DNA of 64,000 nt from Methylobacterium platani (GTDB lineage: Bacteria > Pseudomonadota > Alphaproteobacteria > Rhizobiales > Beijerinckiaceae): the NCBI RefSeq assembly GCF_001653715.1, contig NZ_LWHQ01000039.1, forward strand, positions 54,014 to 118,013, written 5' to 3'. Positions 35,848 to 43,781 of this stretch are shown one piece after another. A program made the position numbers and the translations under genes. The notes under the pieces are model-generated. The model was given only the letters and a program-made list of their open reading frames with translations. It was not told where the DNA came from and searched no databases. How positions within the stretch are numbered: position 1 is the stretch's first letter; every line of letters begins with the position of its first letter.

Positions 35848-36171
35848 ATGCCGCCGCTGATTCGCCGCCTCCTCGCCCTCCGCCGCCCGCCCGCACCCTG
35901 GGGCGGCCCGCCCGGGGAGGGCGCGGTCGCGCGATTCCTGCGGCAGGCCCGCGACCGCACCAGATTGGCCGACCTCGACGACAGGTTGCTGCGCGACCTG
36001 GGACTGCGGCGCGAGGTCTCCGGCGCCGGATTCGACTTCCTGCCGCTGTCGTCGGCCGCTTCCACCGGGACGGCTGGACCCGCCTCGTCGCCGGACGACT
36101 GCCAGGACCGCGCCGGGACCGGGCGCGCGGCGACGTCGTCCACCGGCCACGGTGCCATCGACTGGCCATGA
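35848..36171 (+). CDS. DUF1127-domain small protein
   Basis: A 107-residue protein whose centre, ARDRTRLADLDDRLLRDLGL (residues 34-53), is the DUF1127 motif found in many small alphaproteobacterial proteins; some of these, such as CcaF1, bind RNA and modulate sRNA maturation. The C-terminal 50 residues are low-complexity and longer than usual, so the true coding end may be correct but non-conserved. It is divergent from the ArsR-type regulator gene and likely under its control through the paired palindromes. Confidence 0.65.
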   Translation: MPPLIRRLLALRRPPAPWGGPPGEGAVARFLRQARDRTRLADLDDRLLRDLGLRREVSGAGFDFLPLSSAASTGTAGPASSPDDCQDRAGTGRAATSSTGHGAIDWP

Positions 36172-36394
36172 TCGGGCCGTGATCGCGCCGTCATCTCCGC
36201 GCACGCCGCACGGTGGTGGGGCGATGCGCCGGCGGTGTTTCCCGGTTGCATCACGCCCTCGTTATCTTACTGCCACGCTCGCGGATTGGTTTACGAACCG
36301 TATCCGTGCCCCGCCTTCGCCACATTCCGCCCCAAGCTTGACCTCGAGCGCGGCCGTACCGGTCGCGCCCGGCCAGTGCACGAGAGGGGCCTGC

Positions 36395-37111
36395 ATGACG
36401 CGCAACCGGACTTTCCCCATCACCGCCGCCCTCGCGGTCCTCGCCACGGCGCCCCAGCTCGGGGCCTGCGGAATGATGCCGGGTGGGATCGAGACGACGG
36501 GAAGCCTTCCGGACCGCAAGCAGCTCGCCGCCGTCACCGGCGCCGACCGGGATTGCCTCGCCCGGGCGATGTATTTCGAGTCCAACCGCTCGAGCGAGGA
36601 GGGCCTGCTCGCGGTCGGCACCGTGGTGATGAACCGGCTCGAGGCGCCGGCCTACCCGAACTCGATCTGCGGCGTCGTCGGCCAGAAGCGCCAGTTCGCC
36701 GCCGGCGTGCTGCACAAGCCGATGCGCGATCGTGAGCGCGAGAAGGCCGTGCAGGTCGCCGACGCGATCCTGGCCGGCGAGCGCCACGAGAAGGTCGGCG
36801 GCGCGATGTTCTTCCACACCGCCGGCTACACCTTCTCCTACCGCAACATGCACTACGTGGCGCTCGCCGGCGGCAACGCCTTCTACGAGAAGCGCCCGTG
36901 GCACGACCGCGAGGGCACGACGGCGCGCCGCAGCCCGTCCGCCGCGACCCAGCTCGCTCAAGTCCAGTCCGGCTCGGCCGGCAGCGCCCGCTGGACCTCG
37001 CAGCCGGTCCGTGTCGCGCGCAGCACCCAGCAGACCCCGCTCGCCGAACTCGGCCCCGCCCGCAACGTCTGCCGCGTCGCCGCCGCCGAGACCGGCCGCA
37101 GCCCGGGCTGA
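36395..37111 (+). CDS. SleB-like cell-wall hydrolase, putative lipoprotein
   Basis: A 238-residue hydrolase of the SleB/Hydrolase_2 family, cleaving peptidoglycan glycan strands. The motif CLARAMYFESNRSSEEGLLA includes the expected catalytic Glu62; VVMNRL and FHTAGYTFSY follow the family pattern. The signal ends in a lipobox-like LGAC with Cys25, so lipid anchoring is possible. ATG 36395 places the signal correctly. The C-terminal 70 residues are Ser/Ala/Gln-rich and probably disordered. Alphaproteobacteria lack endospores, so the role is wall remodelling. Confidence 0.8.
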   Translation: MTRNRTFPITAALAVLATAPQLGACGMMPGGIETTGSLPDRKQLAAVTGADRDCLARAMYFESNRSSEEGLLAVGTVVMNRLEAPAYPNSICGVVGQKRQFAAGVLHKPMRDREREKAVQVADAILAGERHEKVGGAMFFHTAGYTFSYRNMHYVALAGGNAFYEKRPWHDREGTTARRSPSAATQLAQVQSGSAGSARWTSQPVRVARSTQQTPLAELGPARNVCRVAAAETGRSPG

Positions 37112-37116
37112 CCGGA

Positions 37117-37917
37117 TCAGGCCAGCCGGTCGAGCCGCAGGCGGTGCCGGGCATCGGTGAGCCGGCGCGACGCCGCGAGGACCGCGCCCGTCACCCCGAG
37201 GCCCGTCGCTCCCGCCAGCAGGAACAGGATCAGGATCTGGGAGGCCGCCGCCCCCTGCGGGTCCTGCCCTGCGAGGATCTGGCCCGTCATCATTCCCGGC
37301 AGGGTGATCAGCCCCGCCGCCGCCATCTGGTTGAGCACCGGGATCAGCCCGGCCCGGATCGCGCTGCGGACGAGCGGCGCCAGGGCCTCGTCCCGGGTGG
37401 CGCCGAGCGCGAGCCGCGCCTCGATTCCCGCCCGCTCCCGCCGCACCGCCCCGGTGAAGCCGTTGAGCCCGATCGCGATCCCGCTCATCGCCGAGCCCAG
37501 CACGATGCCGGCGAGCGGGATCAGGGCGTGCGGGTCCCACCACGGATGCGGGCGCAACGCCGCGAGGCCGACCGCGACGGCGACGACCGTCGCCCCGGCC
37601 GAGACGAGGCCGCCGAGCGCGTAGCGCCAGGGCCCGCGCAGGGGCCGCTCCTGCCGGGCGCCGATCTCGTAGGCGGCGGCGAGCGCCATCACGGCCACCA
37701 CCCCGACCACCGGACCCGGCGCGCCGAGGCCGAACACCGTGCGCAACACCAGCCCGACCAGGGTGAGCTGCGCCACCAGCCGGCAGGAGGCCACCAGCAT
37801 CGTGCGGGCGAGCCCGAGCCCGAGGGCCGCCGACAGGCCGGCATTGAGGAGGACGAAGCCCGCCCCGAGGGCGAGGTCGAGAGGGCCGGGCGTCAGGGGG
37901 CCGAGCGCGGGGGTCAT
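37117..37917 (-). CDS. fetB: ABC exporter permease, FetB/UPF0014 family
   Basis: A 266-residue integral membrane protein of the UPF0014 (YbbM/FetB) family with about seven hydrophobic segments. Conserved parts are ASCRLVAQLTLVGLVLRTVFG, the GMMTGQILAG loop preceded by NQMAAAGLITLPGMM, and the QILILFLLAGATGLG end. In E. coli FetAB raises resistance to peroxide by exporting iron. It is encoded ten bases downstream of the ATPase gene on the same strand, so both are one operon. Confidence 0.82.
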   Translation of the reverse strand: MTPALGPLTPGPLDLALGAGFVLLNAGLSAALGLGLARTMLVASCRLVAQLTLVGLVLRTVFGLGAPGPVVGVVAVMALAAAYEIGARQERPLRGPWRYALGGLVSAGATVVAVAVGLAALRPHPWWDPHALIPLAGIVLGSAMSGIAIGLNGFTGAVRRERAGIEARLALGATRDEALAPLVRSAIRAGLIPVLNQMAAAGLITLPGMMTGQILAGQDPQGAAASQILILFLLAGATGLGVTGAVLAASRRLTDARHRLRLDRLA

Positions 37918-37927
37918 GAGGGCCGGA

Positions 37928-38518
37928 TCATGCGGGGCGCCCGCCCGCCACCGCGAGCCGGCGCGTGGTCAGGCGCGCCACCTGGGCGGGGTCGTGCGAG
38001 ACGAGGACGACGATCAGCCCGGCGGCGCGCCGCGCCGCGATCACCGCCTCGGCGCCGCGCACGCTGTCGGGATCGAGGGAGGCGGTCGGCTCGTCGAGGA
38101 GCAGCACCCGCGGCCCGCCGGCGAGCGCCCGCAGCAGGGCGAGGCGCTGGCGCTCGCCGGTGGAGAGCCGCGCCACCGGCCAGCCGAACACCTCCGGCGG
38201 CAGCCGCAGCGCCGCCCGCTCGCCGGCGAGGCGCTGCGGCGCATCGGCCGAGAAGTGCCCGGCGACGGTCTCGGCCCACCAGCCCGGTTCGGCGGCGAGA
38301 TAGGTGACGCACCGGCGCCAGAGCGGCGCCGCGATCGCGTCCCGGTCGATCCCGTCGAGGCTGACCCGGCCCTCGGACGGATCGAGATCGGCGATCATGC
38401 GCAGCAGCACGCTCTTGCCCGCCCCCGACGGTCCGGTGACCGCGCAGGCCTCGCCCGGTGCCAGCGCGAGGTCGAAGGGCCCGAAACGGTCGCGGCGGAG
38501 GGATTCGATGCGGAGCAT
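37928..38518 (-). CDS. fetA: ABC exporter ATPase, FetA type
   Basis: A 196-residue ATP-binding subunit. Walker A is GPSGAGKS, the signature is LSTGERQRLALLRAL, Walker B is VLLLDEPTASLD, and the switch His follows in VVLVSHD. Pairing with the UPF0014 permease makes FetA the best match; the inferred role is metal (iron) export. ATG 38518 precedes the conserved LRIESL. The start codon overlaps, on the opposite strand, an ATG of the neighbouring transporter frame, but the real start of that transporter is probably further away. Confidence 0.82.
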   Translation of the reverse strand: MLRIESLRRDRFGPFDLALAPGEACAVTGPSGAGKSVLLRMIADLDPSEGRVSLDGIDRDAIAAPLWRRCVTYLAAEPGWWAETVAGHFSADAPQRLAGERAALRLPPEVFGWPVARLSTGERQRLALLRALAGGPRVLLLDEPTASLDPDSVRGAEAVIAARRAAGLIVVLVSHDPAQVARLTTRRLAVAGGRPA

Positions 38519-38551
38519 GGACGGCGCCGGGAGCGTGCCGGAGACGTTCAC

Positions 38552-38576
38552 GGAACGCAACGGCCGCGCTGCGGTT
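38552..38576 (+). promoter_or_regulatory. EcfG-like promoter (one mismatch)
   Basis: GGAAC at 38552-38556 and GGTT at 38573-38576 are separated by 16 bases. The alphaproteobacterial general stress consensus is GGAAC-N16/17-CGTT. It lies 33 bases upstream of the GTG start of the MFS transporter. Confidence 0.45.
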
Positions 38577-38609
38577 CACCCTCCCACGGACGATGCGGGA
38601 GGATGGGAC

Positions 38610-40070
38610 GTGGCGGCAGCAGCGGGAGCGGCGCGGGGCGCCGGGACGGGGACCGTGCGCACCGACGTGCCGGCCCGGATGGACCGGCTGCCGTGGAGCC
38701 GCTTCCACCTGCTGCTGGTCGTCGCGCTCGGCATCACCTGGGTGCTCGACGGGCTCGAGGTCACCATCGTCGGGGCGATCGGCCCGGTGCTGCAGGACAA
38801 GCGGGCGCTCGGCCTCACCCTGCAGCAGATCGGCGGGGCGGCCTCGTTCTACGTCGTCGGCGCCGTGGTCGGCGCCCTGGTCTTCGGCTGGCTCACCGAC
38901 CGGTTCGGGCGCCGCCTCGTCTTCTACGCCACGCTGATGATCTATGTCGCGGGCGTCATCGCGAGCGCGCTGGCCTGGGATTTCTGGAGCTTCGCGCTGT
39001 TTCGCCTCGTCACCGGGCTCGGCATCGGCGGCGAGTACGCGGCGATCAACTCGGCGATCGACGAGCTGATCCCGGCCAAGTATCGCGGCCGGGTCGACCT
39101 CATCGTCAACGGCAGCTTCTGGGTCGGCGCCGCGGCCGGCGCCGGGGCCTCGCTGCTGCTCCTCGATCCGAACCTCCTCGACCCGGATTTCGGCTGGCGG
39201 CTCGGCTTCGGCATCGGCGGCGTGCTCGGCCTCGGCATCCTGTTCCTGCGCCGCTACGTGCCCGAGAGCCCGCGCTGGCTCGTCACCCACGGCCGCGAGG
39301 AGGAGGCCGAGCGCACGGTGGCGGAGATCGAGCGCACGGTCGAGGCCGAGACCGGCAAAAAGCTCCCCAAGGCCGAGGGCATCCTCGAGGTCCACCCGAA
39401 GACGAGCTTCGGCTTCGGCGAGATCTTCGCCTCGATGGTCCACAAGCACCGCGGCCGCAGCATCCTGGCGCTCGTGCTGATGGTGGCCCAGGCCTTCCTG
39501 TTCAACGCGGTGTTCTTCACCTACGGGCTGGTGCTGGCGAAGTTCTACGGCGTGCCGGAGAACAAGGCCGGCGTGTTCCTGGTGCCGCTCGCCATCGGCA
39601 ACTTCCTCGGACCGCTGCTGCTCGGCCACTTCTTCGACACGATCGGCCGGCGCCGGATGATCGCCGGCACCTTCGCGCTGAGCGGCGTGCTGCTGATGGC
39701 GACCGCGGTCGTGTTCGGCCTCGACCTCTTCACCGCCTGGACCCAGACCTTCGCGTGGATCGCGATCTTCTTCGTCGCCTCGGCGGCGGCGAGCTCCGCC
39801 TACCTCACGGCGAGCGAGATCTTCCCGCTCGAGACCCGGGCGCTCGCCATCGCGGTGTTCTACGCCCTCGGCACCGGCGCCGGCGGCGTGATGGCGCCGT
39901 GGCTCTTCACCCATCTGATCGAATCCGGCCAGCACTGGGCGCTCGCCGGGGGCTATGCCGGGGCGGCTTTGCTCCTGGTGCTCGCCGCGGTGACCGAGTG
40001 GAAGCTGGGGGTCGACGCGGAGGGCAAGTCGCTGGAGAGCATCGCCGATCCGCTGTCGAAGGCGGGGTGA
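38610..40070 (+). CDS. MFS transporter, sugar-porter family
   Basis: A 486-residue major facilitator with about 12 transmembrane segments. DRLPWSRFHLLLVVALGITWVLDG opens the first helix; GWLTDRFGRR and VTGLGIGGEYAAINSAIDELIP are the characteristic loop motifs, and PESPRWL ends the first half. HFFDTIGRRRM repeats the loop motif in the second half. The substrate, probably a sugar or organic acid, is unknown. GTG 38610 is chosen because GGGAGGA at 38597-38603 is 6 bases away; an ATG at 38517 in the same frame lies upstream of the likely promoter. Confidence 0.85.
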   Translation: MAAAAGAARGAGTGTVRTDVPARMDRLPWSRFHLLLVVALGITWVLDGLEVTIVGAIGPVLQDKRALGLTLQQIGGAASFYVVGAVVGALVFGWLTDRFGRRLVFYATLMIYVAGVIASALAWDFWSFALFRLVTGLGIGGEYAAINSAIDELIPAKYRGRVDLIVNGSFWVGAAAGAGASLLLLDPNLLDPDFGWRLGFGIGGVLGLGILFLRRYVPESPRWLVTHGREEEAERTVAEIERTVEAETGKKLPKAEGILEVHPKTSFGFGEIFASMVHKHRGRSILALVLMVAQAFLFNAVFFTYGLVLAKFYGVPENKAGVFLVPLAIGNFLGPLLLGHFFDTIGRRRMIAGTFALSGVLLMATAVVFGLDLFTAWTQTFAWIAIFFVASAAASSAYLTASEIFPLETRALAIAVFYALGTGAGGVMAPWLFTHLIESGQHWALAGGYAGAALLLVLAAVTEWKLGVDAEGKSLESIADPLSKAG

Positions 40071-40086
40071 GGGAAGACCGGCGGCC

Positions 40087-40551
40087 TCAGTGCAGGGCCG
40101 CCGGGCGCTCCGCGTCGAGCGACACCGCCGCCTCGTCGACGAGCGCCGCGCGGATGCGGGCGAGGCGGGCCTCCGCCGCCTCGCGGCCGGCTTCCGCGGC
40201 GGCGGCGGCCTCGCGGGCGGCCGCCGTGTCGGCCATCACCTCGGCCAGGCGCTGCTCCAGCCGCCGCACCCGTGCCCGCTCGGCCGACAGACCGGCCTCG
40301 GCGGCGCCGGCTCGAGCCTGCGCCTCGGCGGCGGCCTGATTTGCCTCGGCGGCGGCCTGACGCGCCTCCGCCGCCTCGGCGGAGGCGGCTCGCAGCGCCT
40401 CCTCGACCCGGCCCAGCAGGGCGCCGACCTCGCGGCCGAGCCGATCGGCCCGGGCCTCGGCCGCGACGGCGCGGGCGGTCGTGGCGCGCACCGTCTCGGT
40501 GGCGCGCCGCAGCAGGGTCAGGATGGTACCGGTGTCGATCGGGGTGGCCAT
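40087..40551 (-). CDS. Coiled-coil hypothetical protein
   Basis: A 154-residue Ala/Glu/Arg-rich protein with one continuous predicted coiled coil from residue 10 to 140. No domain is recognised. Heptads of Ala and Leu with many Glu and Arg suggest a structural or scaffolding role. ATG 40551 is the natural start. It converges with the MFS transporter gene, 16 bases apart. Confidence 0.6.
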   Translation of the reverse strand: MATPIDTGTILTLLRRATETVRATTARAVAAEARADRLGREVGALLGRVEEALRAASAEAAEARQAAAEANQAAAEAQARAGAAEAGLSAERARVRRLEQRLAEVMADTAAAREAAAAAEAGREAAEARLARIRAALVDEAAVSLDAERPAALH

Positions 40552-40735
40552 GGCGTCCGGGATCTGTGGGTCCGGTTTCCGGGATTCGGACCGCGATTCC
40601 CTAGGGGCGCCCGACGGGCGGCCGCGGTCAAGCGCCATTGCACCGCTTCCCACACGCCTCGGCACTCTGCGGCACGGAAGGTCCCGCCCGGCCCGACGCC
40701 CCTGCGACCGATGCGCCCGGCCGCCCCCCGGCACG

Positions 40736-40760
40736 GGAACCCGACACGGCTCAGATCGAT
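40736..40760 (+). promoter_or_regulatory. EcfG-like promoter upstream of Mn catalase
   Basis: GGAAC at 40736-40740, 16 bases, then CGAT at 40757-40760, one base from the EcfG consensus. It is 61 bases before the catalase start. The leader after it contains a partially paired stem (CCGGGACTATCCCC and a similar complement) before the start codon. Confidence 0.45.
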
Positions 40761-40821
40761 GCTCCCCGGGACTATCCCCGATGGATGCGGGGAGTATCCC
40801 GGACAGAAAGGTGCCGTGCCC

Positions 40822-41733
40822 ATGTTCATGAGGATCGACCGCCTGCAGGCCGAGCTGCCGCAGCCCAAGAGGCCCGACCCGAACGCCGCCGCCGCGCTGC
40901 AGGAGCTGCTCGGGGGCAAGTACGGCGAGATGTCGACGCTCGGCAACTACATGTTCCAGAGCTTCAATTTTCGCGACAAGTCCAAGCTGCGGCCGTTCTA
41001 CAGCCTGGTTTCGAGCATCTTCACCGAGGAGCTCGGCCACGTCGAGCTGGTCTCGACCGGCATCGCGATGCTCAACAACGGCCCGGGCGACCCGACGCCG
41101 GACGTCGACGTGTCGAAGGCCCCGTTCCACGACATGCAGGACATCCGCCTCGCCGGCAGCTTCCTCAGCAACGGCGGCGGCGCGATGCCGATGAACTCGA
41201 ACGCCGCGTCGTGGAACATGGACATGGTCACCACGACCGGGAACATCATCATCGACCTCCTGCACAACTTCCACCTCGAATGCGGGGCGCGCCTGCACAA
41301 GCTCAGGGTCTACGAGACCCTGAAGGACCCGACCGGGCGCGAGGTCTGCGGCTACCTGCTCGTGCGCGGCTCGGTGCACGCCCACGCCTACGCGCTGGCG
41401 CTCAAGAAGCTCACGGGGGTGGCGATCGAGCAGATGCTGCCGACCCCCAACATCAACCTCGACCGCATCCCCGAATGCCAGAAGTACCTGCAGGAGGGCA
41501 GCCACCGCCGGCTCTACACTTTCTCGCAGGACTACCCCGAATCGGCCGGCGTGTGGTCGAACGACGAGGTGGCGCTGCCGGGCGATCCGCCGGGCCACCT
41601 CGAGGTGGTCGACGGCGCGCCCGAGGGCGGCAAGATCCCGGAGCTCGACGGCAATTACGGCGCCTTCGCACCGAACTACAAGCCGGAGGAGATCTTCGAG
41701 ATCGCCAGCAAGCTCTACAAGAAGAGCCGCTGA
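40822..41733 (+). CDS. Manganese catalase
   Basis: A 303-residue dimanganese catalase that converts hydrogen peroxide to water and oxygen. The ligands expected by comparison with the Lactobacillus enzyme are all present: Glu36, Glu70, His73 (TEELGHVEL), Glu153 and His186. The substrate channel segment SFLSNGGGAMPMNSNAASWNM is typical. It is cytoplasmic, without a signal. ATG 40822 begins the conserved MRIDRLQAELP region. An EcfG-like promoter lies upstream, and the stop codon is the first three bases of a palindromic repeat element. Confidence 0.93.
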   Translation: MFMRIDRLQAELPQPKRPDPNAAAALQELLGGKYGEMSTLGNYMFQSFNFRDKSKLRPFYSLVSSIFTEELGHVELVSTGIAMLNNGPGDPTPDVDVSKAPFHDMQDIRLAGSFLSNGGGAMPMNSNAASWNMDMVTTTGNIIIDLLHNFHLECGARLHKLRVYETLKDPTGREVCGYLLVRGSVHAHAYALALKKLTGVAIEQMLPTPNINLDRIPECQKYLQEGSHRRLYTFSQDYPESAGVWSNDEVALPGDPPGHLEVVDGAPEGGKIPELDGNYGAFAPNYKPEEIFEIASKLYKKSR

Positions 41734-41860
41734 TACCCTCGCGCCTTCGCATCGACACGTCGATGCGAAGGCGTCCGGCGCATCGGCGCCGGCGCGAGGA
41801 AAAGGGGACCTTGCGGGCGTAGCCGGCACCTTCGAACGGATTCGTTCGAGAGTGCGTCGG
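41731..41860. repeat. Two-palindrome intergenic element, copy B
   Basis: Starts TGATACCCTCGCGCC exactly on the catalase stop codon. It holds an inverted repeat with 15-bp arms (41742-41756 and 41759-41773) and a second imperfect palindrome around CGAACGGATTCGTTCG (41831-41850). It has the same order of parts as copy A after luxR, but is more diverged. Confidence 0.75.
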
Positions 41861-41885
41861 TAAGACCCCGGGGGGTCGGGGCCGG

Positions 41886-43283
41886 TCAGGCCGGCCCCGA
41901 CCCCCCGACGATCCCGTCGAGGGCGGCCAGCACCTCGGCCATCGCGGGCCGCGCGGCCGGATCGGGTCCGGTGCAGGCGGCGACCAGGGCGTCGAGGGCA
42001 GGATCGTCGACGGGCGACGCGCCGAGGGCGGCAAGGCCGCGCAGCTCGGCGACCAGGATCCCGAAGGCCCGCACGTCGAGCCGTTGCAGGAACGCGCCGT
42101 CCCGCCCCGGCGGCAGGGCCGAGGCGGCGCCGAAATCGCTCAGCACCGCTGCGCCGGCTCCCCCGTCCCACAGGACGTTGTGGCCGTAGAGGTCGCCGTG
42201 GCCGAAGCCCCGGGCGTGCAGGTGGGCGGCCCCGGCGGCGACGCCCCGGGCGAGGCGCAGGGCGGCCGACCGCGTCGGGCGCGAGGCCGGATCGTAGACG
42301 TCGCGGCTGCAGGTCTCCAGGCTCGGCGGCCCGGCGAGCACCCGCCATCCTTCCGGCAGCAGCGGCATCAGCAGGCCCTGCGTCCCGTCCGGATGGTCGA
42401 CGAGTCGTCCGAGGCCGCCGGTGAGGTGCGGATGCGCGCCCGCCGCCAGGCAGGCCGCCATCTCGCGCTCGGGCAGGCCGTCGCTGGTCATCGTCCCCTT
42501 GAACAGCTTGAGGGCGACCGGCCGCTCCAGGCCCGCGCCGTCCGGCCGCCAGACCGCCCGCATCACCCGCCCGGAGGCGCCCTCGCCGAGGAGCGGGCCG
42601 ACCGCGATGTCGCCCCAGGCGGCCGGCGGCGCCGCAGCCGCCGGCGGTGCCGCGCGGTCCTCGAACGGGTTGCCGGCCCAGGATAGCCAGGCGAGCCGGG
42701 GCAGGGCGGCGAGGCAGGCGGGCAGAGCCTCGAAGCGGTTGGCGGCGATGCGCAGGAGCTCCAGGTTCTCCGCCCCGGCGAGGCTCTCCGGCAGGGCCTG
42801 CAGGCGGTTGCCGGCGAGCATCAGCTTCTGCAGTCTCGGCCGGGCGCCGATCGCGTCGGGCAGCGTCGCGATGCGGTTGTCGGTGAGGGTGAGCCAGCGC
42901 AGGGCCGGCGGCAGCGCCTCGGCCGGGACCTCGGCGAGGCCGGAGCCGCGAAAGCCGACCTGGCTCAGGGCCGCGCACTCGCCGAGCACCGGCGGCAGCC
43001 GGTCGAAGCGGTTGCCGGAGCAGAACAGGACCCGCAAGGAGCGCAGGCGGCCGAACCAGCCGGGCAGGGCGGTGAGGGCATTGTGGCCGAGATCGAGGAC
43101 CTCGAGCGTGTCGGCGAGGCCGAGGATCTCGGGCGGTACCTCGGTGAGACGCGCGTCCGGCCCGCCGAGAAGCCGCAGCTCCCGGGCCCCGGCGAGATCG
43201 CCCCGGCGCAGGGCCGCCAGCCGGGTTCCGGCTTGCGGCGACGGACGGGTCCCGCCCGGGGCGGCCACCTCCTGCGGGGTCAT
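41886..43283 (-). CDS. Leucine-rich-repeat protein fused to a protein kinase
   Basis: A 465-residue cytoplasmic protein. Residues 45-210 are about seven 23-residue leucine-rich repeats (LxxLPxxxxxLxxLxxLxLxxN). Residues 225-460 are a eukaryotic-like Ser/Thr kinase domain: glycine loop GEGASG at 233-238, Lys259 in PVALKLFKG, an EMAACL helix Glu, catalytic HGDLYGHN at 362-369 (with HGD in place of HRD), and DFG at 383-385. All active-site residues are present, so it is probably active. Both domains in one short protein, with the kinase at the C terminus and no membrane anchor, is uncommon. The target is unknown. Minus strand, between catalase and a small secreted protein. Confidence 0.82.
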   Translation of the reverse strand: MTPQEVAAPGGTRPSPQAGTRLAALRRGDLAGARELRLLGGPDARLTEVPPEILGLADTLEVLDLGHNALTALPGWFGRLRSLRVLFCSGNRFDRLPPVLGECAALSQVGFRGSGLAEVPAEALPPALRWLTLTDNRIATLPDAIGARPRLQKLMLAGNRLQALPESLAGAENLELLRIAANRFEALPACLAALPRLAWLSWAGNPFEDRAAPPAAAAPPAAWGDIAVGPLLGEGASGRVMRAVWRPDGAGLERPVALKLFKGTMTSDGLPEREMAACLAAGAHPHLTGGLGRLVDHPDGTQGLLMPLLPEGWRVLAGPPSLETCSRDVYDPASRPTRSAALRLARGVAAGAAHLHARGFGHGDLYGHNVLWDGGAGAAVLSDFGAASALPPGRDGAFLQRLDVRAFGILVAELRGLAALGASPVDDPALDALVAACTGPDPAARPAMAEVLAALDGIVGGSGPA

Positions 43284-43403
43284 GCCCTCGGGTCCGGGGC
43301 GCAGCGTGATGTCGTCATGGTCGTCTCCCGGCGGCGCATCCCGCGTCGTCGCCGGGCGGTGGTCGCCGGGAAACGCGGCCGGATCAAGGGCCGCGCGCCC
43401 GCC

Positions 43404-43670
43404 TCAGTAGGGGTAGCCGTAGTCGTAGGGCGGCGGCACCCGGCGCTCGTAGTACCGCACCGGCGGCCGGCCGTAGGCGCGCAGGTAGGGGTCGTAGCGC
43501 GGCTGGCTGTAATTGCCGTTGTTGATGCCGGCCGAGCGGTCGTTGCCGTTCAGCGCGGCGTAGGGCGACAGCCCGCTGCCGGAATCGCTGTTGCGGGCGA
43601 GCGCCGTGCCCGCCGTGCCGAGGACGAGGGCCGCCGCGACGGCGGAGACCCGGATCGTGAGAGCGCGCAT
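43404..43670 (-). CDS. Small secreted Tyr/Pro-rich protein
   Basis: An 88-residue protein with a clear Sec signal (residues 1-25, ending ALA-RN). The mature part is rich in Asn, Gly, Tyr and Pro (NNGNYSQPRYDPYLRAYGRP, ending YDYGYPY). Function unknown. A GGAAC-N17-GGTT element lies 50-76 bases upstream of ATG 43670, suggesting stress induction. It resembles in style the secreted genes at 46944 and 60264. Confidence 0.7.
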   Translation of the reverse strand: MRALTIRVSAVAAALVLGTAGTALARNSDSGSGLSPYAALNGNDRSAGINNGNYSQPRYDPYLRAYGRPPVRYYERRVPPPYDYGYPY

Positions 43671-43720
43671 GGGACGCCTCCTGCGTGGCGTGGACTGGTC
43701 TGGACCGAGATGTCGAGACG

Positions 43721-43746
43721 AACCACGACGGCCCGGCCGAGGTTCC
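43721..43746 (-). promoter_or_regulatory. EcfG-like promoter (one mismatch)
   Basis: On the minus strand GGAAC (43746-43742), 17 bases, GGTT (43724-43721); the first base of CGTT is replaced. It is 50 bases upstream of the small secreted protein start. Confidence 0.5.
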
Positions 43747-43781
43747 GGCGCCGGGGCGCGGCCATTCGGCGCCGGGCGGCG

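Noticed and set aside
38517..38609. ATG 38517 as start of the MFS transporter
   Set aside because: GTG 38610 has a strong ribosome site and lies downstream of the probable promoter; the extra 31 residues are not transporter-like.
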